Shown here piece by piece: positions 14,871 to 22,571 of a stretch of 30,288 nucleotides of DNA (the stretch's first letter is position 1; the number at the start of each line of letters is the position of its first letter). A program made the position numbers and the translations under genes. Origin of the DNA: Firm-04 sp045617625 (GTDB taxonomy: Bacteria; Bacillota; Clostridia; Oscillospirales; Ruminococcaceae). The stretch covers positions 1-30,288 of the forward strand of contig JAZLJA010000008.1 of the NCBI GenBank assembly GCA_045617625.1, written 5' to 3'. The notes under the pieces are model-generated. The model saw only the letters and a program-made list of their open reading frames with translations, was not told the DNA's origin and did not search any database.

Positions 14871-15566
14871 TTACTTGCGATTTTCGCCAATCTTTCGCTC
14901 CGTTCCTGCTTTCAGCCGCTTGATGTTCTCTCGGTGCGAATAGATAATCATAAACGCCATTATCCCGACCGCGATCGTGTAAAATATCGTCAGCGGCAGA
15001 CAAGTTCCGCGCATCAGTAATTCCAGCAAAAACGTGATCGGAATTACGCTCGCTGTTGCCACACACGAAGACAGCGACACATACTTTGTTTTCCACAGCA
15101 GCACGCCGAATATCGCAAGCAGCACCAGAAACGTCAGCGGGTTGATGACCAGAAATACGCTCACACCCACCAGAACACCCTTGCCGCCGCGAAATTTATG
15201 CCACATCGGGAACACATGCCCCAGCACAACAAACATCGCTGCCACAAAACACAGCCAACGATAATCCGTATTGCTGCCGTTTTGCTCCGATATCGGTGCG
15301 ATGCCCGCTGCTTTGCCGATGCCTTGCGCCAATGCCATCGCCACCACACCCTTGCCAAGGTCGATGATCAGCGTCAGGATGCCGCAGCCTTTGCCAAAGC
15401 ATCGCAGGGTGTTGGTCAACCCTGCATTGTGACTGCCGTACTCACGCACATCGGTGTGCTTGATCAGCCAAACAGATGTGATCGCGCCATTGAAGCTGCC
15501 CAGCACATAGCCGCACACTGCCGCAAACAATGCCATCAGCACATATGCCAAAATGGTACCCTCCAT
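14871..15566 (-). CDS. plsY: Glycerol-3-phosphate acyltransferase PlsY
   Basis: Integral membrane enzyme that transfers acyl from acyl-phosphate to glycerol-3-phosphate, the first step of phospholipid synthesis; 231 residues with several membrane helices. Motif 1 is YVLGSFNGA, motif 2 is GSHNAGLTNTLR and motif 3 is FRGGKGV. In most PlsY proteins motif 2 reads GSGNxGATN, so the Gly-to-His and Ala-to-Leu changes are unusual, although the flanking GS, N and TN are kept. The ATG has AGGGGG 9 bp upstream. It follows der after 20 bp in the same unit. Confidence 0.95.
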   Translation of the reverse strand: MEGTILAYVLMALFAAVCGYVLGSFNGAITSVWLIKHTDVREYGSHNAGLTNTLRCFGKGCGILTLIIDLGKGVVAMALAQGIGKAAGIAPISEQNGSNTDYRWLCFVAAMFVVLGHVFPMWHKFRGGKGVLVGVSVFLVINPLTFLVLLAIFGVLLWKTKYVSLSSCVATASVIPITFLLELLMRGTCLPLTIFYTIAVGIMAFMIIYSHRENIKRLKAGTERKIGENRK

Positions 15567-15586
15567 TTTAACTTCCCCCTAAAGCT

Positions 15587-16921
15587 TTATTTGCTTCCGT
15601 TATCGTTGCCGCGCTCACGCACAACCAGCTTGATGGGCGTACCCTCAAGGCCGAAGGTTTCGCGGAACTGGTTTTCCAGATATCGCTGATAGGAGAAGTG
15701 GAACAAATCGGCGCGGTTGACAAAAAACACGAAGGTTGGCGGTTTTGTGCTTGCCTGTGTCACGTAGTAGATTTTCAGACGTCTGCCCTTGTCTGTCGGG
15801 GGCTGCACACGCGCTGTCGCATATGCCAGAACATCATTGAGCTTGCCTGTGGTGATGCGGATGGCATTATTGCTCGCCGCCTGCCGGATCATCGGGAAAA
15901 GCTGATTCACGCGCTGACCTGTTTTCGCGCTGATGAACAGGTATTGCGCATAGCTCATGAAACCGAAATCGTTTTCCAGCTTTTTGGTGAATTCCTGCAT
16001 TGTCTTGCCGTCTTTTTCGATCAGATCCCATTTGTTGATGACCACGATGCTCGCTTTGCCCTGCTGATGTGCATAGCCTGCAACCTTGCTGTCCTGCTCG
16101 GTGAAGCCTGTTGTCGCATCAATGACGATCACTGCAACATCGGCACGGTCAACCGCCATGAATGCACGCAGCACGCTGTAATGCTCGACATTCTCCGTGA
16201 TCTTCGACTTCTTGCGGATGCCTGCGGTGTCGATAAACAGGAATTTGCCGCATTCCAGATCAACAGGCAGGTCGATCGCGTCACGCGTGGTGCCTGCTTC
16301 GTTTGCCACGATGCTGCGCTCCTCACCTGCGATATAGTTGATCAGGCTCGATTTTCCGACATTCGGTTTGCCGATCACGGCAACGGAAATGCGTTCGTCA
16401 TCATCTTCTTCGTCGGATTTCTCGGGGAAGTAAGAGATCACGGCATCGAGCAAATCGCCTGTGCCTGAACCGTGCAGCGACGAAACTGCATACGGTTCGC
16501 CCAGACCCAGATTGAAGAACTCGTAAAATTCCATAGGCGGCTCGCCGATGCTGTCGCACTTGTTGACGCAGAGAACGATCGGCTTGCCCGATTTTTGCAG
16601 CATCTGCGCGACGTCGATATCATTTGCCGTGACGCCTGCGCGCACATCTGTCACCAGAATGATGACATCGGCTTTTTCGATGGCGAGTTCAGCCTGCCGC
16701 CGCATTTGCGCGAGAAGATGGTCGTTGGTTTGCGGCTCGATGCCGCCTGTATCGACCACCATGAACGGTTTGCAGCACCACTCCGCCTTTGCGTAGACGC
16801 GGTCGCGCGTGACGCCGGGGGTGTCCTCCACGATGGAAAGGCGCTGTCCGCACAGTTTGTTGAATAATGTCGATTTGCCGACATTTGGTCTGCCGACAAC
16901 CGCTACGATTGGTAATGCCAT
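15587..16921 (-). CDS. der: Ribosome biogenesis GTPase Der (EngA)
   Basis: Tandem-GTPase essential for 50S assembly; 444 residues. Domain 1 has the P-loop GRPNVGKST at about residues 9-17, then DTPGVTRDR, DTGGIEP and NKCD. Domain 2 has GKPNVGKSS, AGTTRDAIDLP, DTAGIRKKSK and NKWD. A C-terminal KH-like domain follows, with YVTQASTKPPTFVFFVN. GGAGATG lies about 9 bp upstream of the ATG at 16921. It sits between the DUF512 gene (36 bp) and plsY (20 bp), a gene order common in Firmicutes. Confidence 0.97.
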   Translation of the reverse strand: MALPIVAVVGRPNVGKSTLFNKLCGQRLSIVEDTPGVTRDRVYAKAEWCCKPFMVVDTGGIEPQTNDHLLAQMRRQAELAIEKADVIILVTDVRAGVTANDIDVAQMLQKSGKPIVLCVNKCDSIGEPPMEFYEFFNLGLGEPYAVSSLHGSGTGDLLDAVISYFPEKSDEEDDDERISVAVIGKPNVGKSSLINYIAGEERSIVANEAGTTRDAIDLPVDLECGKFLFIDTAGIRKKSKITENVEHYSVLRAFMAVDRADVAVIVIDATTGFTEQDSKVAGYAHQQGKASIVVINKWDLIEKDGKTMQEFTKKLENDFGFMSYAQYLFISAKTGQRVNQLFPMIRQAASNNAIRITTGKLNDVLAYATARVQPPTDKGRRLKIYYVTQASTKPPTFVFFVNRADLFHFSYQRYLENQFRETFGLEGTPIKLVVRERGNDNGSK

Positions 16922-16957
16922 TTCTGTATCATCTCCGGAATTCGGTTTCTTTCGTAA

Positions 16958-18253
16958 TTATGTTGTGCCGAGGATCGCATCAAGGAGCGCGTACCCATCG
17001 ACGGGAGTTTTGCGCACAGGGACGCCGAGAGCCTGCTCCAATTCTGCGCGGGACATATCATCGAGGAACAGGTCGTCATAGCGCAGACAGGTTTCGGAGA
17101 GCAGCACTTCGCTTCCTAAGTCGAGATCAGACAGTTGATGCAGCAGATCCTGACCGACCAGCAAACCTGCGACAGTCACGGTGCTTCCGTAAAATTCGTT
17201 GACAATTCGGCGCACCTGCACCTTGACGGTCTCGAATTTTGCATGCAGATCCGTCATCATCTGCTCGAAAAACGGAGCTGCCGCTGTACCTGTCGCAATC
17301 GTCAGAAATCGCGGTTCTCCGTGATATTCGGCGGTTTCGAGTGCATCATAAAATTCATCCAGCAGGTATCGAATCATGCCCACCCCGTTTTCATATTGTG
17401 GGTAACCTTCATAGGCTTCGGTCGGGGGGAGGGGCAGGTTTGCCAGCAGATACAGTTCATCTGCGGCATATACGATGCGGCTGCCGTTTTCTTTCAGGCT
17501 CCACGCTGCCACTGCTTCAATCTGCTCGATGGCTGCGCGTGCCGTTTCCTGCGTGAATCCGTCGATTTTGCAGAGGTGCTCACGGTGTTTGGTCATTCCG
17601 AACGGCACCACTGCGATGCTCTCAATGCTTGGTAAAAGCTTAAACAAATCTGCCAGTGTGCGGTGCAGCTCATCACCGTCATTCCAGTTCGGGCAGAGCA
17701 CGATCTGACAGTTCATTGTCACGCCTGCCTCCGCCATACGGTAGAGATGCCGCAGCGAATCGCCGGCTTTTTTGTTGCCGAGCATCTTGCAGCGCAGGTC
17801 GGGATTGGTCGTTTGCACGGACACATTCACGGTCATGTGCATGCGGATGATGCGGTCGACGTCGTCATCGGTCAGGTTGGTGAGGGTGATGTAACTGCCC
17901 TGCAAAAACGAGAGCCGTGCGTCGTCATCCTTGAAGTAGATCGACTTGCGCATTCCGCGGGGGTTTTGGTCGATGAAGCAGAAAATGCAGTGGTTGCCGC
18001 AAGTTTTCTTTTCATCCATCAGGGCGGTGGCGAATTGCAGACCCGGATCTTCATATTCGCCTTTGCCGATTTCGACGGTTTGCTCCTGATTGTCGCGCTG
18101 ATACGTCACTTTCAGGCACTTGTCCGTCACGGCAAAGCGATAATCAAGGACATCATGCACGGCAGTTTCGTTGATGGCAATCAGCACATCTTCAGCCTGC
18201 AAGCCTGCCCGTGCGGCGGGTGAATTCGCATCCACCCCTGTGATTTTCACCAT
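16958..18253 (-). CDS. DUF512 family protein with PDZ and Fe-S cluster motif
   Basis: Conserved Firmicute protein of unproven function; 431 residues. The N-terminal part (about 1-70) looks like a PDZ domain (SPAARAGLQAEDVLIAINE). It is followed by CGNHCIFCFIDQNPRGMRKS, whose CX3CX2C spacing matches a radical SAM cluster site, then by a barrel-like region and the C-terminal DUF512 part. The start at 18253 (MVKITGVD) is chosen because GAGGTG lies 7 bp upstream; the longer frame starts in the terminator. It heads the DUF512-der-plsY unit, the usual neighbourhood of this family, which suggests a link to ribosome assembly (inference). Confidence 0.92.
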   Translation of the reverse strand: MVKITGVDANSPAARAGLQAEDVLIAINETAVHDVLDYRFAVTDKCLKVTYQRDNQEQTVEIGKGEYEDPGLQFATALMDEKKTCGNHCIFCFIDQNPRGMRKSIYFKDDDARLSFLQGSYITLTNLTDDDVDRIIRMHMTVNVSVQTTNPDLRCKMLGNKKAGDSLRHLYRMAEAGVTMNCQIVLCPNWNDGDELHRTLADLFKLLPSIESIAVVPFGMTKHREHLCKIDGFTQETARAAIEQIEAVAAWSLKENGSRIVYAADELYLLANLPLPPTEAYEGYPQYENGVGMIRYLLDEFYDALETAEYHGEPRFLTIATGTAAAPFFEQMMTDLHAKFETVKVQVRRIVNEFYGSTVTVAGLLVGQDLLHQLSDLDLGSEVLLSETCLRYDDLFLDDMSRAELEQALGVPVRKTPVDGYALLDAILGTT

Positions 18254-18278
18254 TGCATGACACCTCGTTTCTTTAGAC

Positions 18279-18313
18279 AAAAAGGGGAGAGCAGGCATTT
18301 TTGTCCGCTCTCC
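18279..18313 (-). terminator. Intrinsic terminator after rpmF
   Basis: On the minus strand GGAGAGC (18313-18307) pairs with GCTCTCC (18292-18286), then CC and a T-run opposite the A bases near 18279-18283. It lies 26 bp upstream of the DUF512 start, leaving no room for a promoter, so read-through probably feeds DUF512-der-plsY (inference). Confidence 0.82.
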
Positions 18314-18341
18314 TCATTTTCTTGCTCTTTTTGGCGCAGGA

Positions 18342-18527
18342 TTATTCCTCGTCAATCTTCAGCACTGCAACGCCCTTGTAAAAACCGCAGTTTTTGCAGA
18401 CCTTGTGAGGCGCTTTGATTGCGCCGCAGTTCGGGCAGGTACTCATTGCGGGCATTTCGAGCTTCCATACAGCAGAGCGGCGGGTATTGCGTCTTGCCTT
18501 GGATGTTTTTCCCTTTGGTACAGCCAT
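18342..18527 (-). CDS. rpmF: 50S ribosomal protein L32
   Basis: Small zinc-binding large-subunit protein; 61 residues. The start MAVPKGKTSKARRNTRRS is diagnostic, and four Cys (31, 34, 44, 47) in CPNC and CKNC form the zinc site, so this is the Cys-containing form. AAGGAGG lies just upstream of the ATG at 18527. It follows yceD by 53 bp, the standard arrangement. Confidence 0.97.
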   Translation of the reverse strand: MAVPKGKTSKARRNTRRSAVWKLEMPAMSTCPNCGAIKAPHKVCKNCGFYKGVAVLKIDEE

Positions 18528-18580
18528 GTTGGCACCTCCTTCAATGATTTGCGTTTCCTTTGACTCATCACGACTCGCGG

Positions 18581-19081
18581 CTATTCAAAAATCTGGGTGA
18601 TGTCCCCGCTTTCGCAGGTACATTCCTGCTCATTGCGATTGCAGCCGCACACAGGGCAAATTCCTTTGCACTTGTCGGAGCAGAGGATGCGGGTGGGCAG
18701 TGAAAGACGCAGATCCGTCATCACTGTTTCCGCGATATCCAGCATAGCGTCGGTTGCCAACAGATACTCGGAGTCGTTTTGTTCAGATGCGATTTCCGTG
18801 ACGACAACGTGTTCAAAAGACTCGGACAGCGGAGTTGTCACTTCAGAAAGGCAGCGGTCGCATTCAAATGCGGGGACACAGTGCACATCATATCGCAAAA
18901 AAAGCACACCTGCCTGATTTTCGAGCTTTCCCTCCACATGGGGGAGTTCTTTACAGGCGATGCCGTAACTTTTGGCGGTTTCGGCATCAATGGTGAGGCT
19001 GATCTCCTTTTTTTCGCCGATGCGATAGAGCAGCGGTTTGACGGAGATCTGATAATCCATGCCGTGTTGCGATTCCTGCAT
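18581..19081 (-). CDS. yceD: YceD/DUF177 family protein
   Basis: DUF177 protein encoded next to rpmF in most bacteria and linked to 23S rRNA or ribosome metabolism; 166 residues. It has the family's FECDRCL block and a Cys-rich end (CSDKCKGICPVCG, then CTC) that probably binds zinc. Of several in-frame starts, the ATG at 19081 has AGGTGG 8 bp upstream. The promoter at 19128-19156 drives yceD-rpmF. Confidence 0.93.
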   Translation of the reverse strand: MQESQHGMDYQISVKPLLYRIGEKKEISLTIDAETAKSYGIACKELPHVEGKLENQAGVLFLRYDVHCVPAFECDRCLSEVTTPLSESFEHVVVTEIASEQNDSEYLLATDAMLDIAETVMTDLRLSLPTRILCSDKCKGICPVCGCNRNEQECTCESGDITQIFE

Positions 19082-19127
19082 ATGTGCCACCTGCCTTTTC
19101 GGAAATTCGCAGAGCATCACAGAAAAT

Positions 19128-19156
19128 ATTATAACGGATACTCTGCGGTTTGTCAA
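19128..19156 (-). promoter_or_regulatory. yceD-rpmF promoter
   Basis: On the minus strand TTGACA (19156-19151), a 17-bp spacer and TATAAT (19133-19128): perfect consensus. Confidence 0.92.
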
Positions 19157-19165
19157 TTCCTTTGC

Positions 19166-19186
19166 GGCAAATTACGCTGATTTGCC
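19166..19186. other. Hairpin after the P-loop ATPase gene
   Basis: GGCAAAT (19166-19172) and ATTTGCC (19180-19186) form a perfect 7-bp stem. On the minus strand it follows the P-loop gene but lacks a T-run. On the plus strand TTTTT follows, yet there is no plus-strand gene to end. It is a possible weak end point for the pgi unit. Confidence 0.4.
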
Positions 19187-19197
19187 TAAATTTTTGA

Positions 19198-19617
19198 TTA
19201 GTCCTTCTCAGGAATCAGGTATTTGAGTACAGATTCGGGCAGATTTTCGCTGTCCTCGGAGATGGTGAACACCATGTTGACATCATCACCGGTGAGGATG
19301 TCCAGCTTTTTGAGGGTTGCGCCCAGTTCTTCGTAATCTCTGCCGCCGATTTTCAGGATGCCGTCCACGAACACCTCTTTGATGTCGTAGTTGCCTGCCA
19401 TCACGCCTGCAACAAAGCCATAGAACATATCAAAGCCGCTGATATTGAAACGCTCGGCGTCAACCAGACGAACCTTGTGGTTGATGCTGTATGTGAGCTT
19501 CATGCACTTTTCGATGCAAATAATATCGCCGGTGGACGCTTTCACTGCGTCGTCGATCATGCCAAGCAGGATCTTGGTTTTGCCGGAGCCTTTTTTGCCT
19601 GTAATAATCTGAATCAT
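19198..19617 (-). CDS. Small P-loop ATP-binding protein
   Basis: Not a protein I can name. The 139-residue product starts MIQIITGKKGSGKTKIL, in which GKKGSGKT is a clear Walker A motif. EVFVDGILKIGG may be the Walker B region, and the domain resembles a minimal P-loop NTPase. GGGAG lies 8 bp upstream of the ATG at 19617, so this start is preferred over one 16 codons earlier. It follows pgi by 99 bp with no visible promoter and is probably in the same transcript. Related small proteins are seen in Ruminococcaceae genomes annotated only as ATP-binding protein (from memory). Function unknown. Confidence 0.85.
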   Translation of the reverse strand: MIQIITGKKGSGKTKILLGMIDDAVKASTGDIICIEKCMKLTYSINHKVRLVDAERFNISGFDMFYGFVAGVMAGNYDIKEVFVDGILKIGGRDYEELGATLKKLDILTGDDVNMVFTISEDSENLPESVLKYLIPEKD

Positions 19618-19716
19618 GTGAATTTCTCCCTTCGTGAGTGAAGTTTTGCGCCCTTTCGCCGTCATTGGCGGCGAGGGACTGTTCGGGGGGATGGTGCTGT
19701 GTGGTTTTGCGGGGAA

Positions 19717-21051
19717 TCAGTGCAGTTTTGCCTCAAGGGCTGCTTTCATGTCCTCATAGCCGGGTTTGCCCAGCAGTGCGAACATATTCTTCTTATAGCT
19801 TTCCACGCCCGGCTGATTGAACGGGTTCACACCCAGCATATAACCGGAAACTGCGCAGGCTTTTTCAAAGAAGTAAATCAGCCAGCCCAAAGACTCCTCA
19901 GAGGTGTCGTCCAGTTCCAACACGATGTTGGGAACGCCGCCCTCTGTGTGTGCCAGAATGGTGCCCTCCAGTGCGCGGCGGTTGACCACGCTCATGTTCT
20001 GGTTGGTCAGGAAATTCAGACCGTCGGCATTTTCTGCATCGGGCTCAAGGAACAGGTCCTGCTTGGGCTGCTTGATATCGACAACCGTTTCAAACAGGAT
20101 GCGTCTGCCTTCCTGAATATACTGACCCATCGAATGGAGGTCGGTGGAGAAGATGGCGGAGGAGGGGAACAGCCCCTTGTTATCCTTGCCTTCGGATTCG
20201 CCGAACAGCTGCTTGTACCATTCGTTCATCAGTGCGAACGAGGGATCATAGCTGACGACCATTTCCACCTGCTTGCCCTTGCGGTAGAAGATATTGCGCA
20301 GTGCGGCATACTGGTAGCAGTCGTTCTCGGCAAAGGGTGCGTTATAGGCATCCTGCGCAGCTTTTGCGCCTGCCATCAGCTTTGCGATATCGCAGCCTGC
20401 TGCCGCGATCGGGAGCAGACCCACTGCCGTGAGGACAGAAAAACGACCGCCGACATCATCGGGAATGACAAAGCTCTCGTAACCTTCTGCATCAGCAAGA
20501 TTCTTCAGGGTGCCGCGTGCCTTATCGGTGGTGCAGTAGATGCGCTCTTTGGCACCTGCTTTGCCGTAGCGGTCTTCCAGAAGCTTCTTGAAAATGCGGA
20601 ATGCGAGTGCAGGTTCGGTCGTTGTGCCGGACTTGGAGATGACATTGACTGCCAGATCTCTGCCCTCACAAATCGACAGAACTTCATTCAGGTATGTCGG
20701 CGAGATATTGTTGCCCACATAATAGATGTCGGGCGTATTTTTCTTCATGTTGTTATAGAACGGGGACTTCAAAAATTCGATCGCGGCACGCGCACCGAGG
20801 TAGGAACCGCCGATACCGATCACGATCAGGACGTCCGCCTGCTTTTGAATGCGGACTGCTGCTGCCTGAATGCGGGCAAACTCGTCCTTGTCATAATCCG
20901 TGGGCAGGGTCAGCCAGCCGAGAAAATCGCTGCCGAGCCCGCTTTTTTCGTGCAAGACCTTTGCTGCGGCTTCCGTCTGCACTTTGATGCCGTTCAGTTC
21001 TTCGCTTCCGAGAAAAGCGGAGAGATAGCTTTTGTTCAACTTCAAAGCCAT
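19717..21051 (-). CDS. pgi: Glucose-6-phosphate isomerase
   Basis: Interconverts glucose-6-phosphate and fructose-6-phosphate in glycolysis; 444 residues, the short Firmicute form. Signatures include VIGIGGSYLGARAAIEF, VISKSGTTTEPALAF, DDVGGRFSVLTAVGLLP and NPFNQPGVESYKKNMF. The ATG at 21051 (MALKLNKSYL) has GGAGG 10 bp upstream; the longer in-frame extension to 21150 crosses the leader and has no homology. The promoter is at 21159-21187. Confidence 0.97.
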   Translation of the reverse strand: MALKLNKSYLSAFLGSEELNGIKVQTEAAAKVLHEKSGLGSDFLGWLTLPTDYDKDEFARIQAAAVRIQKQADVLIVIGIGGSYLGARAAIEFLKSPFYNNMKKNTPDIYYVGNNISPTYLNEVLSICEGRDLAVNVISKSGTTTEPALAFRIFKKLLEDRYGKAGAKERIYCTTDKARGTLKNLADAEGYESFVIPDDVGGRFSVLTAVGLLPIAAAGCDIAKLMAGAKAAQDAYNAPFAENDCYQYAALRNIFYRKGKQVEMVVSYDPSFALMNEWYKQLFGESEGKDNKGLFPSSAIFSTDLHSMGQYIQEGRRILFETVVDIKQPKQDLFLEPDAENADGLNFLTNQNMSVVNRRALEGTILAHTEGGVPNIVLELDDTSEESLGWLIYFFEKACAVSGYMLGVNPFNQPGVESYKKNMFALLGKPGYEDMKAALEAKLH

Positions 21052-21158
21052 ATCCAAACATCCTCCAGTCATGAGATAGACAGCGCAAATATGTTTGTTT
21101 TTCACACTGCCGCATGAGCTGAATCTGCAACTAGCGAAAGTTCCACTCATACAATCAT

Positions 21159-21187
21159 ATTCTACTATAAATTTCGTCAGATTGCAA
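21159..21187 (-). promoter_or_regulatory. pgi promoter
   Basis: On the minus strand TTGCAA (21187-21182), a 17-bp spacer and TAGAAT (21164-21159). It would give a leader of about 100 nt. Confidence 0.75.
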
Positions 21188-21229
21188 GCGATTCTTGTTT
21201 TTTTGGGAAAATATCCAAATTTTGTGTCC

Positions 21230-22366
21230 TTATTTGAACAGATTCTCTAAAAGCATCGTAAAAGAATCAACAAATTCTCGTTTGGCGACAGATTCCGCTG
21301 CCCGCAGAGTGACTTCATAAACCTGACTGTCACCGCAGTAAAACGCCGTCACACCGATGTTCTGTCCCTTTGTGATCGGCGCATTGACGTATTTCGGCAG
21401 CACTGTTTCGCAGGTGATTTCCGTGCCGTTTTTTACCGCGATGCCGCAGAGCGTGTCGGGTTCAACGGTGACGGCACCCGATTTGCCGCCATGCACTGCA
21501 ACGGGGTGCAGAAATTCGCCTGCAAAATCGGGAGTCGTGACACGGTAATTGGAAAAACCGTTTGCCAGCAGATTTTTCGCGTAGGTATATCGTTCAGATT
21601 CGTCATCGCAGCCCAGAATCACGGCGACGCAGGAAAGCCCGCCGCGTGATGCCCCTGCCGCTAATGTATAGCCGCAGGCATCACCGTGACCTGCCTTGAA
21701 CCCCGTCAGATTTTCGTATGTACGCGTCAGTTTGTTTTCTGCGACCAGTTCGGTTTTGCCCTCACGCAGAAAGGTGCGCCATGTGGTGAACATCGGAATC
21801 AGAAAATCATATTTTAATAGTACACAGCAGAGCCGTGCCATATCGGCGGCGGTGCTGATGTTTGCCTCGGATTGCCCTGTGCAGTCGGAAAACCTTGTGT
21901 CCCGCATACCAAGCGAAAACGCCGCCGCGTTCATCTCACGGACAAACATTTCTTCACTGCCTGCCAGTTTGCACGCGACGGTGTATGCCGCATCGTTGGC
22001 GTTGCCGATGATAATGCCTTTCAGCAAATCCTCGGCGGACATTTTTTCGCCGCCCGTCAGCCAGATGACTGCACCTTGCTGCTTTTGTGCGTCGGGCGGT
22101 GCAGCGAGCAGAGTTTGCAGGGTGAATTTTCCCTCGGTGACTGCCTCTGCTGCCAGATAAACGGTCATGAGCTTGGTGAGACTGCCGATGGGCAGCGCAG
22201 TGTCGGGATCGGTGCCGCCCAGAATCATGCCGCTTTGCACCTCCATCAGCACCGAGGCGTAATGATGCCCTGCTGCTTTTCCGTGCATCAGCATCGCCTT
22301 TGCTGCACTGCCTGAGAGAATGCTTGCGATGATTGTGAACAACACACAAAACCGTATTTTTCGCAT
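21230..22366 (-). CDS. D-alanyl-D-alanine carboxypeptidase-like protein (S11)
   Basis: Exported protein of the PBP5/DacF family (peptidase S11), which trims terminal D-Ala from peptidoglycan stem peptides; 378 residues. The signal peptide is about 1-24 (cleavage near SAAKA). The nucleophile motif SLTK (Ser62, Lys65) is intact in PIGSLTKLMTVY. The second motif, normally SxN, reads NAN (122-124, in IIIGNANDAAY), and the third, normally KTG, reads KAG (224-226, in TGFKAGHGDACGYTL). A C-terminal beta domain (about 280-375) is present. The ATG at 22366 has AGGGGGG 7 bp upstream. It is divergent from the giant adhesin gene. Fold assignment is secure; activity is uncertain because of the changed motifs. 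Confidence 0.92.
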   Translation of the reverse strand: MRKIRFCVLFTIIASILSGSAAKAMLMHGKAAGHHYASVLMEVQSGMILGGTDPDTALPIGSLTKLMTVYLAAEAVTEGKFTLQTLLAAPPDAQKQQGAVIWLTGGEKMSAEDLLKGIIIGNANDAAYTVACKLAGSEEMFVREMNAAAFSLGMRDTRFSDCTGQSEANISTAADMARLCCVLLKYDFLIPMFTTWRTFLREGKTELVAENKLTRTYENLTGFKAGHGDACGYTLAAGASRGGLSCVAVILGCDDESERYTYAKNLLANGFSNYRVTTPDFAGEFLHPVAVHGGKSGAVTVEPDTLCGIAVKNGTEITCETVLPKYVNAPITKGQNIGVTAFYCGDSQVYEVTLRAAESVAKREFVDSFTMLLENLFK

Positions 22367-22455
22367 AGAATGCCCCCCTTGTTTTTGCTGGAGTATATGC
22401 GGTGCGGCACTGTATTATGTGTAATATGTAACTTTATGTATTATTCGCACTGAAT

Positions 22456-22491
22456 ATCACACAATGTATTTTGTGTGATGTGCAAAATACA
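22456..22491. promoter_or_regulatory. Two overlapping perfect inverted repeats between dac-like gene and adhesin
   Basis: Element A is ATCACACAA (22456-22464) with TTGTGTGAT (22471-22479). Element B is TGTATTTTG (22465-22473) with CAAAATACA (22483-22491). Both are perfect 9-bp stems and share bases 22465-22479, so only one can form at a time in single-stranded nucleic acid. They lie 69 bp upstream of the adhesin -10 and 90 bp from the dac-like start. They fit paired operators or alternative RNA structures. The half-site order TCACA-TGTGA is opposite to a CRP site. Confidence 0.65.
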
Positions 22492-22559
22492 CAAACGAAT
22501 CTTCCAAAATTCTACAAGAAAAATTTAGTAAAATAGTAGCTTTTTTGGAAAAAGTGTGG

Positions 22560-22565
22560 TATAAT
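22560..22565 (+). promoter_or_regulatory. Adhesin gene promoter (-10)
   Basis: TATAAT preceded by TGG (extended -10), downstream of an AT-rich segment. The hexamer 17 bp upstream, TAGCTT (22537-22542), is a poor -35, so an activator or the extended -10 may compensate. Minus-strand promoter signals for the dac-like gene in 22367-22559 were not convincing. Confidence 0.7.
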
Positions 22566-22571
22566 AGAAAA

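Noticed and set aside
21188..21229. Terminator after the dac-like gene
   Set aside because: TTTGG/CCAAA is only a 5-bp stem, and the T-run is on the wrong strand for that gene.
22456..22479. CRP-type site
   Set aside because: The half-sites run TCACA...TGTGA, the reverse of the TGTGA-N6-TCACA consensus.
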